Position numbers and translations under genes: made by a program. This document shows positions 34,724 to 51,556 of a stretch of 64,000 nt of DNA, piece after piece. This DNA comes from Hydrogenophaga sp. BPS33. GTDB lineage: Bacteria; Pseudomonadota; Gammaproteobacteria; Burkholderiales; Burkholderiaceae_C. Where the stretch lies: NCBI RefSeq assembly GCF_009859475.1, contig NZ_CP044549.1:5757501-5821500 (forward strand), given 5' to 3'. The first letter of the stretch is position 1; the number at the start of each line of letters is the position of its first letter. The notes beneath the pieces are model-generated. The model was not told the DNA's origin, did not search any database, and worked only from the letters and a program-made list of their open reading frames with translations.

Positions 34724-35470
34724 ATGAACCTGTTTTCCCCGCGATCGCTGGCACTTGCGCTGTGCCTGTTTCTCGCCGGCACCACTGGCGCACGCGCCCA
34801 GGACGCCCATGTGTGGGGTGTGAACGCCGGCGGTCAGTCATGGCACTGGGTCCAGGCCCAATGGCACGAGGCCCAGAGCGAGAACGCGTTGCGCCAGGTG
34901 TCGGTGGGTGCCGACGGCGCGGTGTGGGCGGTGGAGCGCTCGGGCGCGATCCTGCAACGCGAGCGCAATCGCTGGCACACCATGCCCGGCGCGGCCGTTC
35001 AGGTCAGCGTGGGCAGTGCGCAGCACGTGTGGGTGCTCAATGCCGACGAAGACATCTTTCGCTGGACCGGCGCGCAATGGCAACGCATACCCGGGCGGCT
35101 GGTGAACATCTCGGTCGCGGCCGATGGTAGCGTGTGGGGCGTGAACCGCTGGGGCAACGTGTTTCGCCGCGACGGCAGCCAATGGACCGCCATGCCGCCC
35201 GGGCCGATCCAGGTGTCCGTGGGCAGCGCGCAGCAGGTGTGGGGCGTGGAGGCACAAGGCACTGTCGTGCGCTGGGACGGCCACCAATGGAAGCGCGTGG
35301 GCGGCGAAATGGCCCAGGTCGCCGTCGCATCCGACGGCAGCGCGTGGGGTGTGAAGCCGTCGGGTGCGATCTACCGCCGCGGCCCCGGCGCATCAGACCA
35401 GTGGCAGCTGGTGCAAGGTTGGTTGGTGCAGGTGTCCACGGCACTGCGCGAGACCCGCGCAACACGCTAG
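34724..35470 (+). CDS. Secreted tectonin-like beta-propeller protein
   Basis: A 248-residue exported protein with a signal peptide (1-25, ending GARA). The mature part is six repeats of about 35 residues, each built as VWGV...G..(F/V)RW.G.QW..(M/I)PG...QVSV..DG. Blades begin near residues 30, 68, 103, 138, 173 and 208. This is the tectonin pattern (TECPR repeats), which folds into a six-blade propeller. Animal and fungal tectonins bind sugars such as O-methylated glycans or lipopolysaccharide. Sugar binding here is inference. The start at 34724 sits 115 bases after the previous gene. Confidence 0.8.
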   Translation: MNLFSPRSLALALCLFLAGTTGARAQDAHVWGVNAGGQSWHWVQAQWHEAQSENALRQVSVGADGAVWAVERSGAILQRERNRWHTMPGAAVQVSVGSAQHVWVLNADEDIFRWTGAQWQRIPGRLVNISVAADGSVWGVNRWGNVFRRDGSQWTAMPPGPIQVSVGSAQQVWGVEAQGTVVRWDGHQWKRVGGEMAQVAVASDGSAWGVKPSGAIYRRGPGASDQWQLVQGWLVQVSTALRETRATR

Positions 35471-35483
35471 GCGTTTGCGCCCC

Positions 35484-35876
35484 TCAAGCCGTCTGCGCCA
35501 CCGAGCTCGTGCGCTTGTCGAGCCCGGCTTTCCACAAGTGGCAGAGCTGCTCCGGCACGTCGTTGTCAAAGCTCATGAGCGCGTCGGAGGGTTGGGCGAG
35601 TGCCGCAGCGGCCAGCATGCCACACACCCACGCTTGCCGGGCTTCATCCACGGGGCTGCCGAGCTCGTCCGCCAGCCGCGACAGCACCGCGTCTCGCGTC
35701 CGCTCGCACCCCAATACGTGCCATGCATAGTCGACCTCGTACCGCGCCACCGCATCCTTCAGGCTCTCGCCGTCCTGCCGCGCTTCCTCGGCCCAATCGG
35801 CCAGCGTGCGGGTCACGAGACCTCGAGCGAATTGCTTCTCGTCGTCCAGCGAGAAGGCCACGTTTTCAACTGCCAT
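35484..35876 (-). CDS. Protein of unknown function, 130 residues
   Basis: A small, mostly helical, acidic soluble protein with no recognised family, no signal peptide and no membrane segment. ATG 35876 has GGAGA at the right spacing; a longer frame reaching 36020 runs back through the tRNA-Phe gene and its terminator and is rejected. LGCERTRDAVLSRLADELG and DEARQAWVCGMLAAAA suggest a helical bundle. It lies downstream of tRNA-Phe on the same strand but is separated from it by a terminator, and is convergent with the tectonin-like gene. Confidence 0.65.
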   Translation of the reverse strand: MAVENVAFSLDDEKQFARGLVTRTLADWAEEARQDGESLKDAVARYEVDYAWHVLGCERTRDAVLSRLADELGSPVDEARQAWVCGMLAAAALAQPSDALMSFDNDVPEQLCHLWKAGLDKRTSSVAQTA

Positions 35877-35935
35877 GGAATCTCCAAAAGGAAATGGGGC
35901 TTTGCGCCATCCGAGTGGAATGTGCAAGCCCGGAA

Positions 35936-35965
35936 ACGAAAAAGCCCATCGCGATGGATGGGCTT
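35936..35965 (-). terminator. Factor-independent terminator after tRNA-Phe
   Basis: On the minus strand a perfect 9-bp stem (AAGCCCATC / GATGGGCTT, 35965-35957 with 35950-35942) with a 6-base loop is followed by a T-run. It begins 11 bases after the tRNA-Phe 3' end. Confidence 0.85.
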
Positions 35966-35975
35966 CTGCGAAATT

Positions 35976-36051
35976 TGGTGGCCTGGGACGGAATCGAACC
36001 ATCGACACGCGGATTTTCAATCCGCTGCTCTACCAACTGAGCTACCGGGCC
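35976..36051 (-). tRNA. tRNA-Phe (anticodon GAA)
   Basis: A 76-base tRNA with encoded CCA. The anticodon arm reads CGGATTGAAAATCCG, giving anticodon GAA. The D loop (AGCTCAGTTGGTAGAGC) and T loop (GGTTCGATTCC) are canonical. The acceptor stem GGCCCGG / CCAGGCC has a C5-A68 mismatch; T at position 5 would restore full pairing. A terminator follows. Confidence 0.95.
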
Positions 36052-36109
36052 TTTGGAAGAAGCGAGATTGTAGCAGCTTCCAGACACCCATTTCCCGGGT
36101 CGCGGTCGA

Positions 36110-36805
36110 TCAGATCGCGCTGCGTTTGCTGCGCGCCAGATCGACGCCCAGCTGCTTGAGCTTGCGGTACAGATGGGTGCGCTCAAGCCCCGTTTTCTCC
36201 GCCACGCGCGTCATCGAACCCGACTCCTTGGCCAGGTGGTACTCGAAGTAGGCCTTCTCGAATTCGTCTCGCGCTTCGCGCAGCGGACCCTCGAGGTTGA
36301 ACGACTGCATGCCCTGCGGCCCCAGGTCGATCAACGGCTCGGGCAACGTGCCGCCGGTCATCGCCGTTTCCACCGTGAGCTCCGTGGCCATCATGCTGCC
36401 CAGGCGCACCAGGCTCGGTGCGGGTTGCTGGGGTCTGGTCGACGGTTTGTTGAGACCCTGGTCCACCGCCTTGAGCAGCTTGGCCATGGTGATGGGTTTT
36501 TCCAGAAAGGCCGTCGCACCAATGCGCGTGGCTTCCACCGCGGTATCGATCGTGGCGTGGCCGCTCATCATGATCACCGGCATCGACAACAGGCCGCTGC
36601 TGGCCCATTCTTTGAGCAAGGTCACGCCATCGGTATCGGGCATCCAGATGTCGAGCAACACGAGGTCAGGCCGCAGCTGGGCACGTACCGAGCGCGCTTG
36701 CGCGGCGTTTTCAGCGAGTTCGACCGTGTGGCCCTCGTCGTTGAGAATCTCGGACAGCAGGTCTCGAATACCCAACTCATCGTCTACGACCAAAATAGTT
36801 GCCAT
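36110..36805 (-). CDS. NtrX-like response regulator lacking the AAA+ domain
   Basis: A 231-residue regulator. The receiver holds the acidic pair in LVVDDELG, phospho-acceptor Asp52 in LVLLDIWMPDTDG and Lys in FLEKPITMAKL. The C terminus is a Fis-type helix-turn-helix (MTRVAEKTGLERTHLYRKLKQLG) as in NtrC/NtrX. The central sigma-54-interacting ATPase domain of full-length NtrX (about 450 residues) is absent, leaving only a linker of about 80 residues, so it should act without sigma-54 activation, in the manner of RegA/ActR. The gene follows ntrY by 31 bases. The start at MATILVVDDE is preferred to the longer frame to 36847. Confidence 0.88.
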   Translation of the reverse strand: MATILVVDDELGIRDLLSEILNDEGHTVELAENAAQARSVRAQLRPDLVLLDIWMPDTDGVTLLKEWASSGLLSMPVIMMSGHATIDTAVEATRIGATAFLEKPITMAKLLKAVDQGLNKPSTRPQQPAPSLVRLGSMMATELTVETAMTGGTLPEPLIDLGPQGMQSFNLEGPLREARDEFEKAYFEYHLAKESGSMTRVAEKTGLERTHLYRKLKQLGVDLARSKRSAI

Positions 36806-36836
36806 GCGCGGAATGCTTCTCTCTGGGAAAGTGTTG

Positions 36837-39125
36837 TCAATTAGCAACTGCGAATGATAACGACACTTGAGCGCCGATGACCTTGCCTTCGGTCAAACGG
36901 TTGCTCAGATCGACACGCCCGCCATGCTCGTCCATGATTTTCTTGACCACAGCAAGACCCAGGCCTGTGCCTTTGACCTTGGTGGTGACGTAAGGCTCGA
37001 AGGCGCGCTTGAGGATGTGCTCGGCAAATCCCGGTCCCTGGTCGAGCACCGTCAGTCGAACCCATTGGCCGGAGTCCGAACGCCGCGTGCGCAACACCAC
37101 CTGCGCACCCGGTATGCCGGCCATCGCGTCCTGCGCGTTCTGTACCAGGTTGTGCAAGGTCTGGCGCACCTGCTGAACATCGGCTTGCGCGGGTGGCAAG
37201 TCATCGGCGAGTTCGAGACGCACCGGCACCGCGGCGTTGTCGTAGAGCGTGACGATGTCGCGCACCAGCGCGTTCAGATCCACCGGTGCGAGCTGCGCGG
37301 CCGGCAGCCGTGCGTAGTCGCGGAATTCGTTGACCAGGCGCTTCATGGCATCGACCTGGTCCACGATGGTGCGCACGGATTTGTTCAGGATGGCTTGCTC
37401 GGGCGGCTGCACCTTGCCGTCGAGCTTCATCGCAAGGCGTTCGGCCGAGAGTTGTATGGGTGTGAGCGGGTTCTTGATCTCGTGCGCGAGGCGGCGCGCC
37501 ACCTCGCCCCAGGCCTTGGCGCGTTGGGCCGACACCATTTCCGAGACATCGTCGAACACCAGCAGGCGTTCGTTGTTGGGCAATAGCGCACCGCGTGCGA
37601 TCAGCGTGATGCCTTGTTCGAAAGGCGTGTTGTCGTTGGCGTTGAGTTCGAAGGACTGTTGCCAGTAACCGCCCTCATGCAGCGCCTGATCCGACAAGAA
37701 ACGTTCGAACTGTTGCAACACGCCGGAGGCAAAGGCCTCCAGGCCCGGCACCTGCGCCAGCGGCTTGCCCAGGTGCAGTGCCAGCGGTGTGTGCAGAATG
37801 CGCGCCGCGCCAGGGTTCACGCTTTGCACGCTGCCGTCCTCATGGAGCACGACGACGCCCGCGGTCAGGTTGTCGAGAATGGTTTGCAGGTTGTCGCGCG
37901 CTGCGTCCACCTGTTCCATGCTTTGCTGAACGGCGGCGCGCGCATCGGCCAGATCCTGCGTCATGTGGGCAAAGGTGCGGGTCAGGCTGGCCAGTTCGTC
38001 GCGCGAGGTCATGGCGGTCTTGGGCGACAGGTTGCCCGCGGCCACCTCGCGCATGCCCTCGGCAAGCACCAGCAGCGGGCGCACCAGCTGGTTGCCCAGC
38101 AGCACCGCCAGCAGCACCGCACCGAACACGGCCAGGAACAACACCAGTGTGAGCGTGCCGATGTACATGCGGCGCAAGCCTTCGCGGGTGAGCGCGCGTT
38201 CCTGGTACTCGCGGTTGGCCACTTGCACGGCCAGCGCATCGGTCACCAGCGCTTCGGGCAAGGGCACTTCCACTTGCAGGTAGCGCGACTCGGCATTGAA
38301 GCCAAAACTGGGCGGGCTGACCAGGGCCAGCACCTTGATGCGCGGTGGGCTGGTGGCATTCGGCGTGGCGCGCTCGCCACCTTCGTCTTCCTCCAGGCCT
38401 TCGATCTGCGCCACCACGCGCGCACTGCGGGCGTTGCGCAACTGCGTGGCGCTGGGGCGCTCGGGATTGATGTCGAAACGGGAAGAGCCGGAGCTGCCCA
38501 GCGATTGGCCGCTGCCGCTCCAGAGCACAAGGTCGGTCACGCCCAGTTGTTCGCGCAGGCGCTCCAGGCCGAGCACCGCCGCCGAGTTGGGCAGGCGCGA
38601 GAGGCCATCGGCGGCGATGCGGGTCTTGTTGCTGAGGTCGGCCGCCAAGGTATCCAGCGTGGTGCGCCCCAGGTTCAGGCCGGCCGCCAGCGCGGATTCC
38701 ACGCGCACATCGAACCAGCTTTCGATCGAGCGCGAGACGAACTGGTACGAGACGGTGTAGATCAGCAGCCCGGGCAAGACACCCACCAGGCCGATGATGG
38801 CGGCGAGCTTGATCAGCAGCCGGCTGCCAAACTTGCCGCGCTTGAGGCGCACGGCCAGGCGCAACGAGAACCACAGGATGACCAGCAGCAGGAAGGCGGC
38901 CACGGCCACATTGACGCCCACGAGCCAGGTGAAGTTCTGCTCGTAGAGGGCGCGGTTGTTCGTGGCCAGCGTGAGCAGGAACAGCAACACCATGCCGACG
39001 CCGGTCATGAACACGAGGCCAGCGCCAATGGCCCAGCGCACCGCCGCGGGCTTGGACTTGGGTGCGGTGGTGTGGACAGGGACCACGATCGGTTCCTGGC
39101 CGTCTCGGTCTTGCGCGCGGGACAT
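36837..39125 (-). CDS. ntrY: NtrY-type sensor histidine kinase
   Basis: A 762-residue membrane kinase. Three hydrophobic segments lie in the first ~150 residues, then a large periplasmic region to about 330, a further segment, HAMP, PAS (LTAGVVVLHEDGSVQSVNPG) and the kinase core. The HisKA domain has His548 in RRLAHEIKNPLTPIQ, and the ATPase domain has NLVQNAQDAM and GTGLGLAVVKKIM. NtrY senses a nitrogen- or redox-linked cue and phosphorylates NtrX. Its partner gene follows immediately. The order rsmB-DUF4390-ntrY-ntrX is recurrent in betaproteobacteria. Confidence 0.92.
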   Translation of the reverse strand: MSRAQDRDGQEPIVVPVHTTAPKSKPAAVRWAIGAGLVFMTGVGMVLLFLLTLATNNRALYEQNFTWLVGVNVAVAAFLLLVILWFSLRLAVRLKRGKFGSRLLIKLAAIIGLVGVLPGLLIYTVSYQFVSRSIESWFDVRVESALAAGLNLGRTTLDTLAADLSNKTRIAADGLSRLPNSAAVLGLERLREQLGVTDLVLWSGSGQSLGSSGSSRFDINPERPSATQLRNARSARVVAQIEGLEEDEGGERATPNATSPPRIKVLALVSPPSFGFNAESRYLQVEVPLPEALVTDALAVQVANREYQERALTREGLRRMYIGTLTLVLFLAVFGAVLLAVLLGNQLVRPLLVLAEGMREVAAGNLSPKTAMTSRDELASLTRTFAHMTQDLADARAAVQQSMEQVDAARDNLQTILDNLTAGVVVLHEDGSVQSVNPGAARILHTPLALHLGKPLAQVPGLEAFASGVLQQFERFLSDQALHEGGYWQQSFELNANDNTPFEQGITLIARGALLPNNERLLVFDDVSEMVSAQRAKAWGEVARRLAHEIKNPLTPIQLSAERLAMKLDGKVQPPEQAILNKSVRTIVDQVDAMKRLVNEFRDYARLPAAQLAPVDLNALVRDIVTLYDNAAVPVRLELADDLPPAQADVQQVRQTLHNLVQNAQDAMAGIPGAQVVLRTRRSDSGQWVRLTVLDQGPGFAEHILKRAFEPYVTTKVKGTGLGLAVVKKIMDEHGGRVDLSNRLTEGKVIGAQVSLSFAVAN

Positions 39126-39142
39126 GGCGATCCGTCGGTGGG

Positions 39143-39853
39143 TCAGCGCGTGGGTTCACGCACGGTGCTATCGCCACTGACTTCGGCGCTGTGCGCGCCT
39201 GGCACCGGCTCCGGCGACTTGTCGGCTTCGATGCGTTCGGGGACGGGCAAGGTCTGCCGCGTCTCGACCGTCCACTCGGGCTGGTTGCCCATGCCGATCT
39301 GGAACGGGCGCGGCAACAGGGAGAGGTCGAGTCGGAACGAGAACTCGAGTTCGTGGTCAGCGCCCGGCTCCAGTCGACTGGCATCGGCCAACTTCCAGCG
39401 CACCACCCGCCCCACGCCGGCCAGGGCTTCGTTCAGCGTGTCGAAGTTCTGGTGCAGCGCGTACTGCAGCCCCGCACCACCTGCAGCGGCAGCGGCGTCG
39501 TTGGACAGGCTCACGCGCCAGCGGCGTGTGAGTGGCTGATAGGCCAGGCGCATGGTGCGCGTGGCGCTGGCCACGCGTTTGTCGGCCCAGTACCAACGCG
39601 CGCGGTAAATGTCGGCATGCCACACGAAATAGAGGGGAACGGCCTTGTACAGGGCGTCTTCCACCTCGGTGGCGGGCTGCAGTTCCATGCGTGCCGAGAG
39701 GAACAGGGCCTCCGAGGTGCGCTGCAAGCTCAAGTGCTGCACCTGGGGCGCCTGGGCATGGGCGGGCCACAGGGCCAGCAACGACAGAACCCACACCGCA
39801 CAGACCGCACGCAAAAGGCTCACGGTGCGCGCCTTGTGGTGGGTGCAGGGCAT
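39143..39853 (-). CDS. DUF4390 domain protein, exported
   Basis: A 236-residue protein with a signal peptide (hydrophobic segment LLRAVCAVWVLSLLALWP, cleavage near AHAQ) and a single DUF4390-like body. Features are ALFLSARMELQP, EDALYKAVPLYFVW, RARWYWADKRVA and LTRRWRVSL. The function is unknown; it is consistently encoded between rsmB and ntrY in Burkholderiales, which suggests a periplasmic role tied to NtrY sensing (inference). A later GTG start (VSLLRAV) nine codons in is possible. It begins five bases after the rsmB stop. Confidence 0.8.
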   Translation of the reverse strand: MPCTHHKARTVSLLRAVCAVWVLSLLALWPAHAQAPQVQHLSLQRTSEALFLSARMELQPATEVEDALYKAVPLYFVWHADIYRARWYWADKRVASATRTMRLAYQPLTRRWRVSLSNDAAAAAGGAGLQYALHQNFDTLNEALAGVGRVVRWKLADASRLEPGADHELEFSFRLDLSLLPRPFQIGMGNQPEWTVETRQTLPVPERIEADKSPEPVPGAHSAEVSGDSTVREPTR

Positions 39854-39857
39854 CGGA

Positions 39858-41270
39858 TCAAGGCTGGACCTTGTCGAGGCGGGCATAGAAGAATCCGTCG
39901 TGTCCACCTGGAGGATTGTCGTTGAACTGCCCGTGCGGGGCAGCGTTGCCGGGCAGCAAATGCCCTGGCGAAGGGTGGTGGACCGCGTCACTGTGGCGCG
40001 CAAGGAACGCCTCGACCTGCCCTGCCCCCTCGGCACGGAACACGGAGCAGGTGGCGTACAGCAACCGCCCCCCCGGCTTGAGCAGCGGCCACAAGGCCTC
40101 GAGCAGGGCGCGCTGCGTGGTCACGAGGGCGTCCACATCGCTGGCGCGGCGCAGCCAACGCACGTCCGGATGCCGGCGAACGATGCCCGATGCGGTGCAT
40201 GGGGCGTCGAGCAGGATCGCGTCGAACCGCTGTCCATCCCACCAGGTCTCGGGTTTTGCTGCATCGGCGCTGCGCACCTCTGCGAGCAGGCCCAGGCGGC
40301 GCAGCGTGTCTTCGATGCGTTCGCAACGGCTCGGATCGACGTCGATGGCCAACAGGCTCACGTCGGCGCTTTCCAGCACGTGCGCGGTCTTGCCCCCGGG
40401 TGCTGCGCAAGCGTCGAGCACGCGGTCGGCGCCATTCCAGGTGCGCCCTTCGAGCAGCAAGCCGGCGCTCATCTGGGCAGCGGCATCCTGCACGGAACAA
40501 TGCCCATCGGCAAAACCGGGCAGGCGCTCGACCGGTTGGGGCGCCTGCAGCACCAGCCCGTCGCGGCCAAAAGGCGTGGAGGCCAGCCCCATCGCCTGCA
40601 AGCTTTGCTGGTAGACAGCGCGGTCCACCTTACGGCGGTTCACGCGCAAGGCCATCGGGCCGGGTTGGTTGCTGGCGCCGAGAATGGCCTGCCAATGCCC
40701 GGGGTGGTCGCGCTGCAGCCGCTCGATCCACCACAGCGGGTGGTTCCAGCGCGCCACCGGGTCGGCTTCGATCTCGGCGAGCAGGTCGACGCGTTCGCGC
40801 AGGAAACGCCGCAGGCAGGCGTTGACAAAGGAGGCCTGGCGCTCGGTCTGGCGCTCCTGCCGCGCCGCTTCGACGGCCTGGTTCACGAGCGTGTGAGCGG
40901 GATAGCGTGGCGCCTGATCGTGTTCAGGCTCCAGCAGCAGTGCCACCGCGCTGCTCAGCAAGGCGCGCACGGCGAGCGACGGCTTGCGCGGGGCAAGAAG
41001 ACCCACTACGGCGCGCGCGGCACCCAGGTGGCGCAAGACATGGAAAGTCAAGGCCTGCACACCGGGGCGCAGTGCCGGTGGCAGCGCGGGCAACACATCG
41101 CTCAGGGACTGGCCCTGCTCGACCGCCAGCACGCACTGGGCGGTGTGACGCAGCTGGGTGGCCAGGGTCGGGCCCTTGGGGGTGGTGGGGGTCGAAGGCG
41201 GAGGGGCCGAGGCAGTCAAAGCGGTGGTCCGTGGCGACGGTCGTTCGGGATTCGAGAGGGAGAGTGTCAC
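39858..41270 (-). CDS. rsmB: 16S rRNA (cytosine-967 C5) methyltransferase
   Basis: A 470-residue RNA methyltransferase. The first ~170 residues are a NusB-like RNA-binding domain, after a low-complexity Pro/Thr-rich N terminus of about 35 residues that may not all be translated. The catalytic domain has SAM motif I DACAAPGGKTAHVL, the DAPC motif in LLDAPCTASGIVRRHPD and the catalytic Cys in YATCSVF. It methylates C967 of 16S rRNA, at the decoding side of the 30S subunit. It lies in a minus-strand run with the M48 peptidase upstream and DUF4390/ntrYX downstream. Confidence 0.93.
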   Translation of the reverse strand: MTLSLSNPERPSPRTTALTASAPPPSTPTTPKGPTLATQLRHTAQCVLAVEQGQSLSDVLPALPPALRPGVQALTFHVLRHLGAARAVVGLLAPRKPSLAVRALLSSAVALLLEPEHDQAPRYPAHTLVNQAVEAARQERQTERQASFVNACLRRFLRERVDLLAEIEADPVARWNHPLWWIERLQRDHPGHWQAILGASNQPGPMALRVNRRKVDRAVYQQSLQAMGLASTPFGRDGLVLQAPQPVERLPGFADGHCSVQDAAAQMSAGLLLEGRTWNGADRVLDACAAPGGKTAHVLESADVSLLAIDVDPSRCERIEDTLRRLGLLAEVRSADAAKPETWWDGQRFDAILLDAPCTASGIVRRHPDVRWLRRASDVDALVTTQRALLEALWPLLKPGGRLLYATCSVFRAEGAGQVEAFLARHSDAVHHPSPGHLLPGNAAPHGQFNDNPPGGHDGFFYARLDKVQP

Positions 41271-41297
41271 ACACTGGCATCAGCGCCATCGACGTCG

Positions 41298-42368
41298 TCA
41301 GCTCAAGGTCCAGCCTGTCTCGGGATCGGCGACCGAGGCGGCGGGCTTGCCCGCCTGGGCGGGCGCCTCGTCGTCCTGGCGCAGAGGCAAGGGCCCCATG
41401 TCCCGACCATAGATGCGGCGGATGCGCGCGGCCAGCGGTGGATGTGAATCGAGCCAATGTTCGGCCTTGCCACCCCTGCCTTCGTTGGCCACCAGCAGCA
41501 TGTGCTGCACGGACGAGCCCACGCGCTGCGGTACCACGCCGTCGCGCCGTTGCGTGAGCACTTTGCGCAGCACGCCGCCCAGCCCTTCGCGGCTGCGCGT
41601 CCACTGCACGGCGCGTGCGTCGGCCAGGTACTCGCGCTGGCGCGACACCGCGGCCTGTAAGGCATGGCCCGCCAGCCAGCCCAACCAGCCCGCGGCCATG
41701 ATGGCCAAGCCGATCAAGGCTGCGGCCCTGCGGCGACCTTGATCGTCGGGATCGAACAGGGTCTGGCCCATGCGGTAGAGCATTTCCAGCCCGAAGACCA
41801 TGCCCACCAGACGCATGTTCAAGCGCGTATCACCCTCCCCGATGTGGCTGAACTCGTGCGCCACAAGGCCCTGCAGTTCGTCGCGCGTCAGGCAATCCAA
41901 CGCCCCCTGCGTCACGGCGACCACCGCATCGTCTTCGTTCCAGCCGGCGGCAAACGCGTTGATGCCCAGGTCGCGCGCGAGCACCATGGCTTGCGGGCGC
42001 TTCATGCCCGAAGAGATCGCCATCTCGTCGACGATGTTGCAAAAACGCTGCTCGTTGAAGTTCCCCGATGGCTGGGCCAGGCGCGCGCCCATCTGCTGCG
42101 CCAGTCTTTGCCCGCCACCATCGGCCAGGCGCGTGGTCTCGACCCACCACCCACCCAGCACGAACAGCAGCGTGACCACCGTGTTCACCACGAAGTAGTG
42201 GCGCGGATAGTTCATCTCGCCGGGCATCCAGAAGCCCCAGGTCAGCCCCCAGGCCAAGGCCAGCGCGGCGTTGACGGCCAGCACCAGAAGCAGCACCGTG
42301 AGGCCGAACGCCAACAAAAGCCGCCGGGTTTCGTTGCGGGCATTGCGTTGGAATTCGAAAAAGCGCAT
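41298..42368 (-). CDS. M48-family membrane metallopeptidase
   Basis: A 356-residue HtpX/Ste24-like peptidase with two N-terminal transmembrane segments, the zinc motif VAHEFSHIGEGD (HEFSH) and a further pair of segments after it (ALIGLAIMAAGWLGWLAG). The Glu ligand lies in QREYLADARAVQW. It faces the cytoplasm or membrane and is likely to degrade damaged membrane proteins. The gene follows lemA by 42 bases; a LemA-M48 pair is a common arrangement and suggests the two work together at the membrane. Confidence 0.9.
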   Translation of the reverse strand: MRFFEFQRNARNETRRLLLAFGLTVLLLVLAVNAALALAWGLTWGFWMPGEMNYPRHYFVVNTVVTLLFVLGGWWVETTRLADGGGQRLAQQMGARLAQPSGNFNEQRFCNIVDEMAISSGMKRPQAMVLARDLGINAFAAGWNEDDAVVAVTQGALDCLTRDELQGLVAHEFSHIGEGDTRLNMRLVGMVFGLEMLYRMGQTLFDPDDQGRRRAAALIGLAIMAAGWLGWLAGHALQAAVSRQREYLADARAVQWTRSREGLGGVLRKVLTQRRDGVVPQRVGSSVQHMLLVANEGRGGKAEHWLDSHPPLAARIRRIYGRDMGPLPLRQDDEAPAQAGKPAASVADPETGWTLS

Positions 42369-42410
42369 ATCAGCGCGTCCGTCGACGCTGAAGGCCGGGC
42401 AAGGAGCGCA

Positions 42411-43004
42411 TCACATCTGAATCCGCAGGGTCTCGCGTTCGGCTTCACTGGTCGTTGAAGCCAGCATGGCCTGCGGCTGAAAGCCGAACAGTCGCGCAAT
42501 GATCAACGCAGGGAACTGGGCCGCCGCGTCGTTGAATTCGAGCACGTGGTCGTTGTAGGCCTGGCGCGCGAAACCCACGCGATTTTCCGTGCTGGTCAGT
42601 TCTTCGCTGAGTTCGCGCATGTTCTGGTCAGCCTTGAGTTCGGGGTAGTCCTCGACCACCGCGAACAGCTTGCCCATTGCGCCTCCCAGCAATTGCTCCG
42701 CACCCGCGAGTGCGCCCAGTGCCTGGGCGTTGAGCGGACTGCCCGCCGCGTTCTGCTCCGCGGTACGCGCCTGGTTGCGCGCGGCGATCACCGCTTCGAG
42801 CGTTTGTGCCTCGTGCGCGAGGTAACGGCGCGCCACCTCGACCAGGTTGGGAATCAAGTCGTAGCGGCGCTTGAGTTGCACGTCGATCTGGCCAAAGGAA
42901 TTGGCAATCGCGTTTTTCAGCCGCACCAGGCGGTTGTACGCGCCGACGGCCCAGAAGAACACCACGAGACCCACGGCCAAAAAGACCCACAGCGAGACGG
43001 ACAT
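42411..43004 (-). CDS. lemA: LemA family protein
   Basis: A 197-residue membrane-anchored protein. One N-terminal transmembrane segment (VFLAVGLVVFFWAVGAYN) is followed by a long helical domain with YNRLVRLKNAIANSFGQID and RRYDLIPNLVEVARRYLAHE, the hallmark of LemA. Function is not established; the family is often found next to membrane peptidases, as here. It is the first gene of the run leading to ntrX and lies downstream of the rpoC terminator, so it probably has its own promoter. Confidence 0.92.
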   Translation of the reverse strand: MSVSLWVFLAVGLVVFFWAVGAYNRLVRLKNAIANSFGQIDVQLKRRYDLIPNLVEVARRYLAHEAQTLEAVIAARNQARTAEQNAAGSPLNAQALGALAGAEQLLGGAMGKLFAVVEDYPELKADQNMRELSEELTSTENRVGFARQAYNDHVLEFNDAAAQFPALIIARLFGFQPQAMLASTTSEAERETLRIQM

Positions 43005-43094
43005 GTTCGCGACTCCTTGTTGTATGCAAGCCTGCCCCCTCGGCAGGCGCGGCCAATATACCGCGCACGATGCCTCGCACCCTGTACCTCACAC

Positions 43095-43135
43095 CATGAA
43101 AAAAGCCCCCGGTCGGATAACCGGGGGCTTTTGAT
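43095..43135 (-). terminator. Strong terminator after rpoC
   Basis: A perfect 13-bp stem (AAAAGCCCCCGGT at 43101-43113 with ACCGGGGGCTTTT at 43120-43132) with a 6-base loop ends in a T-run on the minus strand. It lies about 60 bases after the rpoC stop and should end the tuf/secE-rpoC transcription unit. Confidence 0.95.
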
Positions 43136-43190
43136 ACGTCAGTGGGTGAGATACAACACCCCGCGCGCAGCGCCGCAGGGGTGGGCTCGA

Positions 43191-47405
<4,215 letters not shown>

Positions 47406-47431
47406 GGGTTGCTTTCCTTAAGTTCGGTGAA

Positions 47432-51556
<4,125 letters not shown>

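Noticed and set aside
35877..36020. Longer N terminus for the 130-residue unknown protein
   Set aside because: It would be translated from inside the tRNA-Phe gene and its terminator; a good ribosome site precedes the ATG at 35876.
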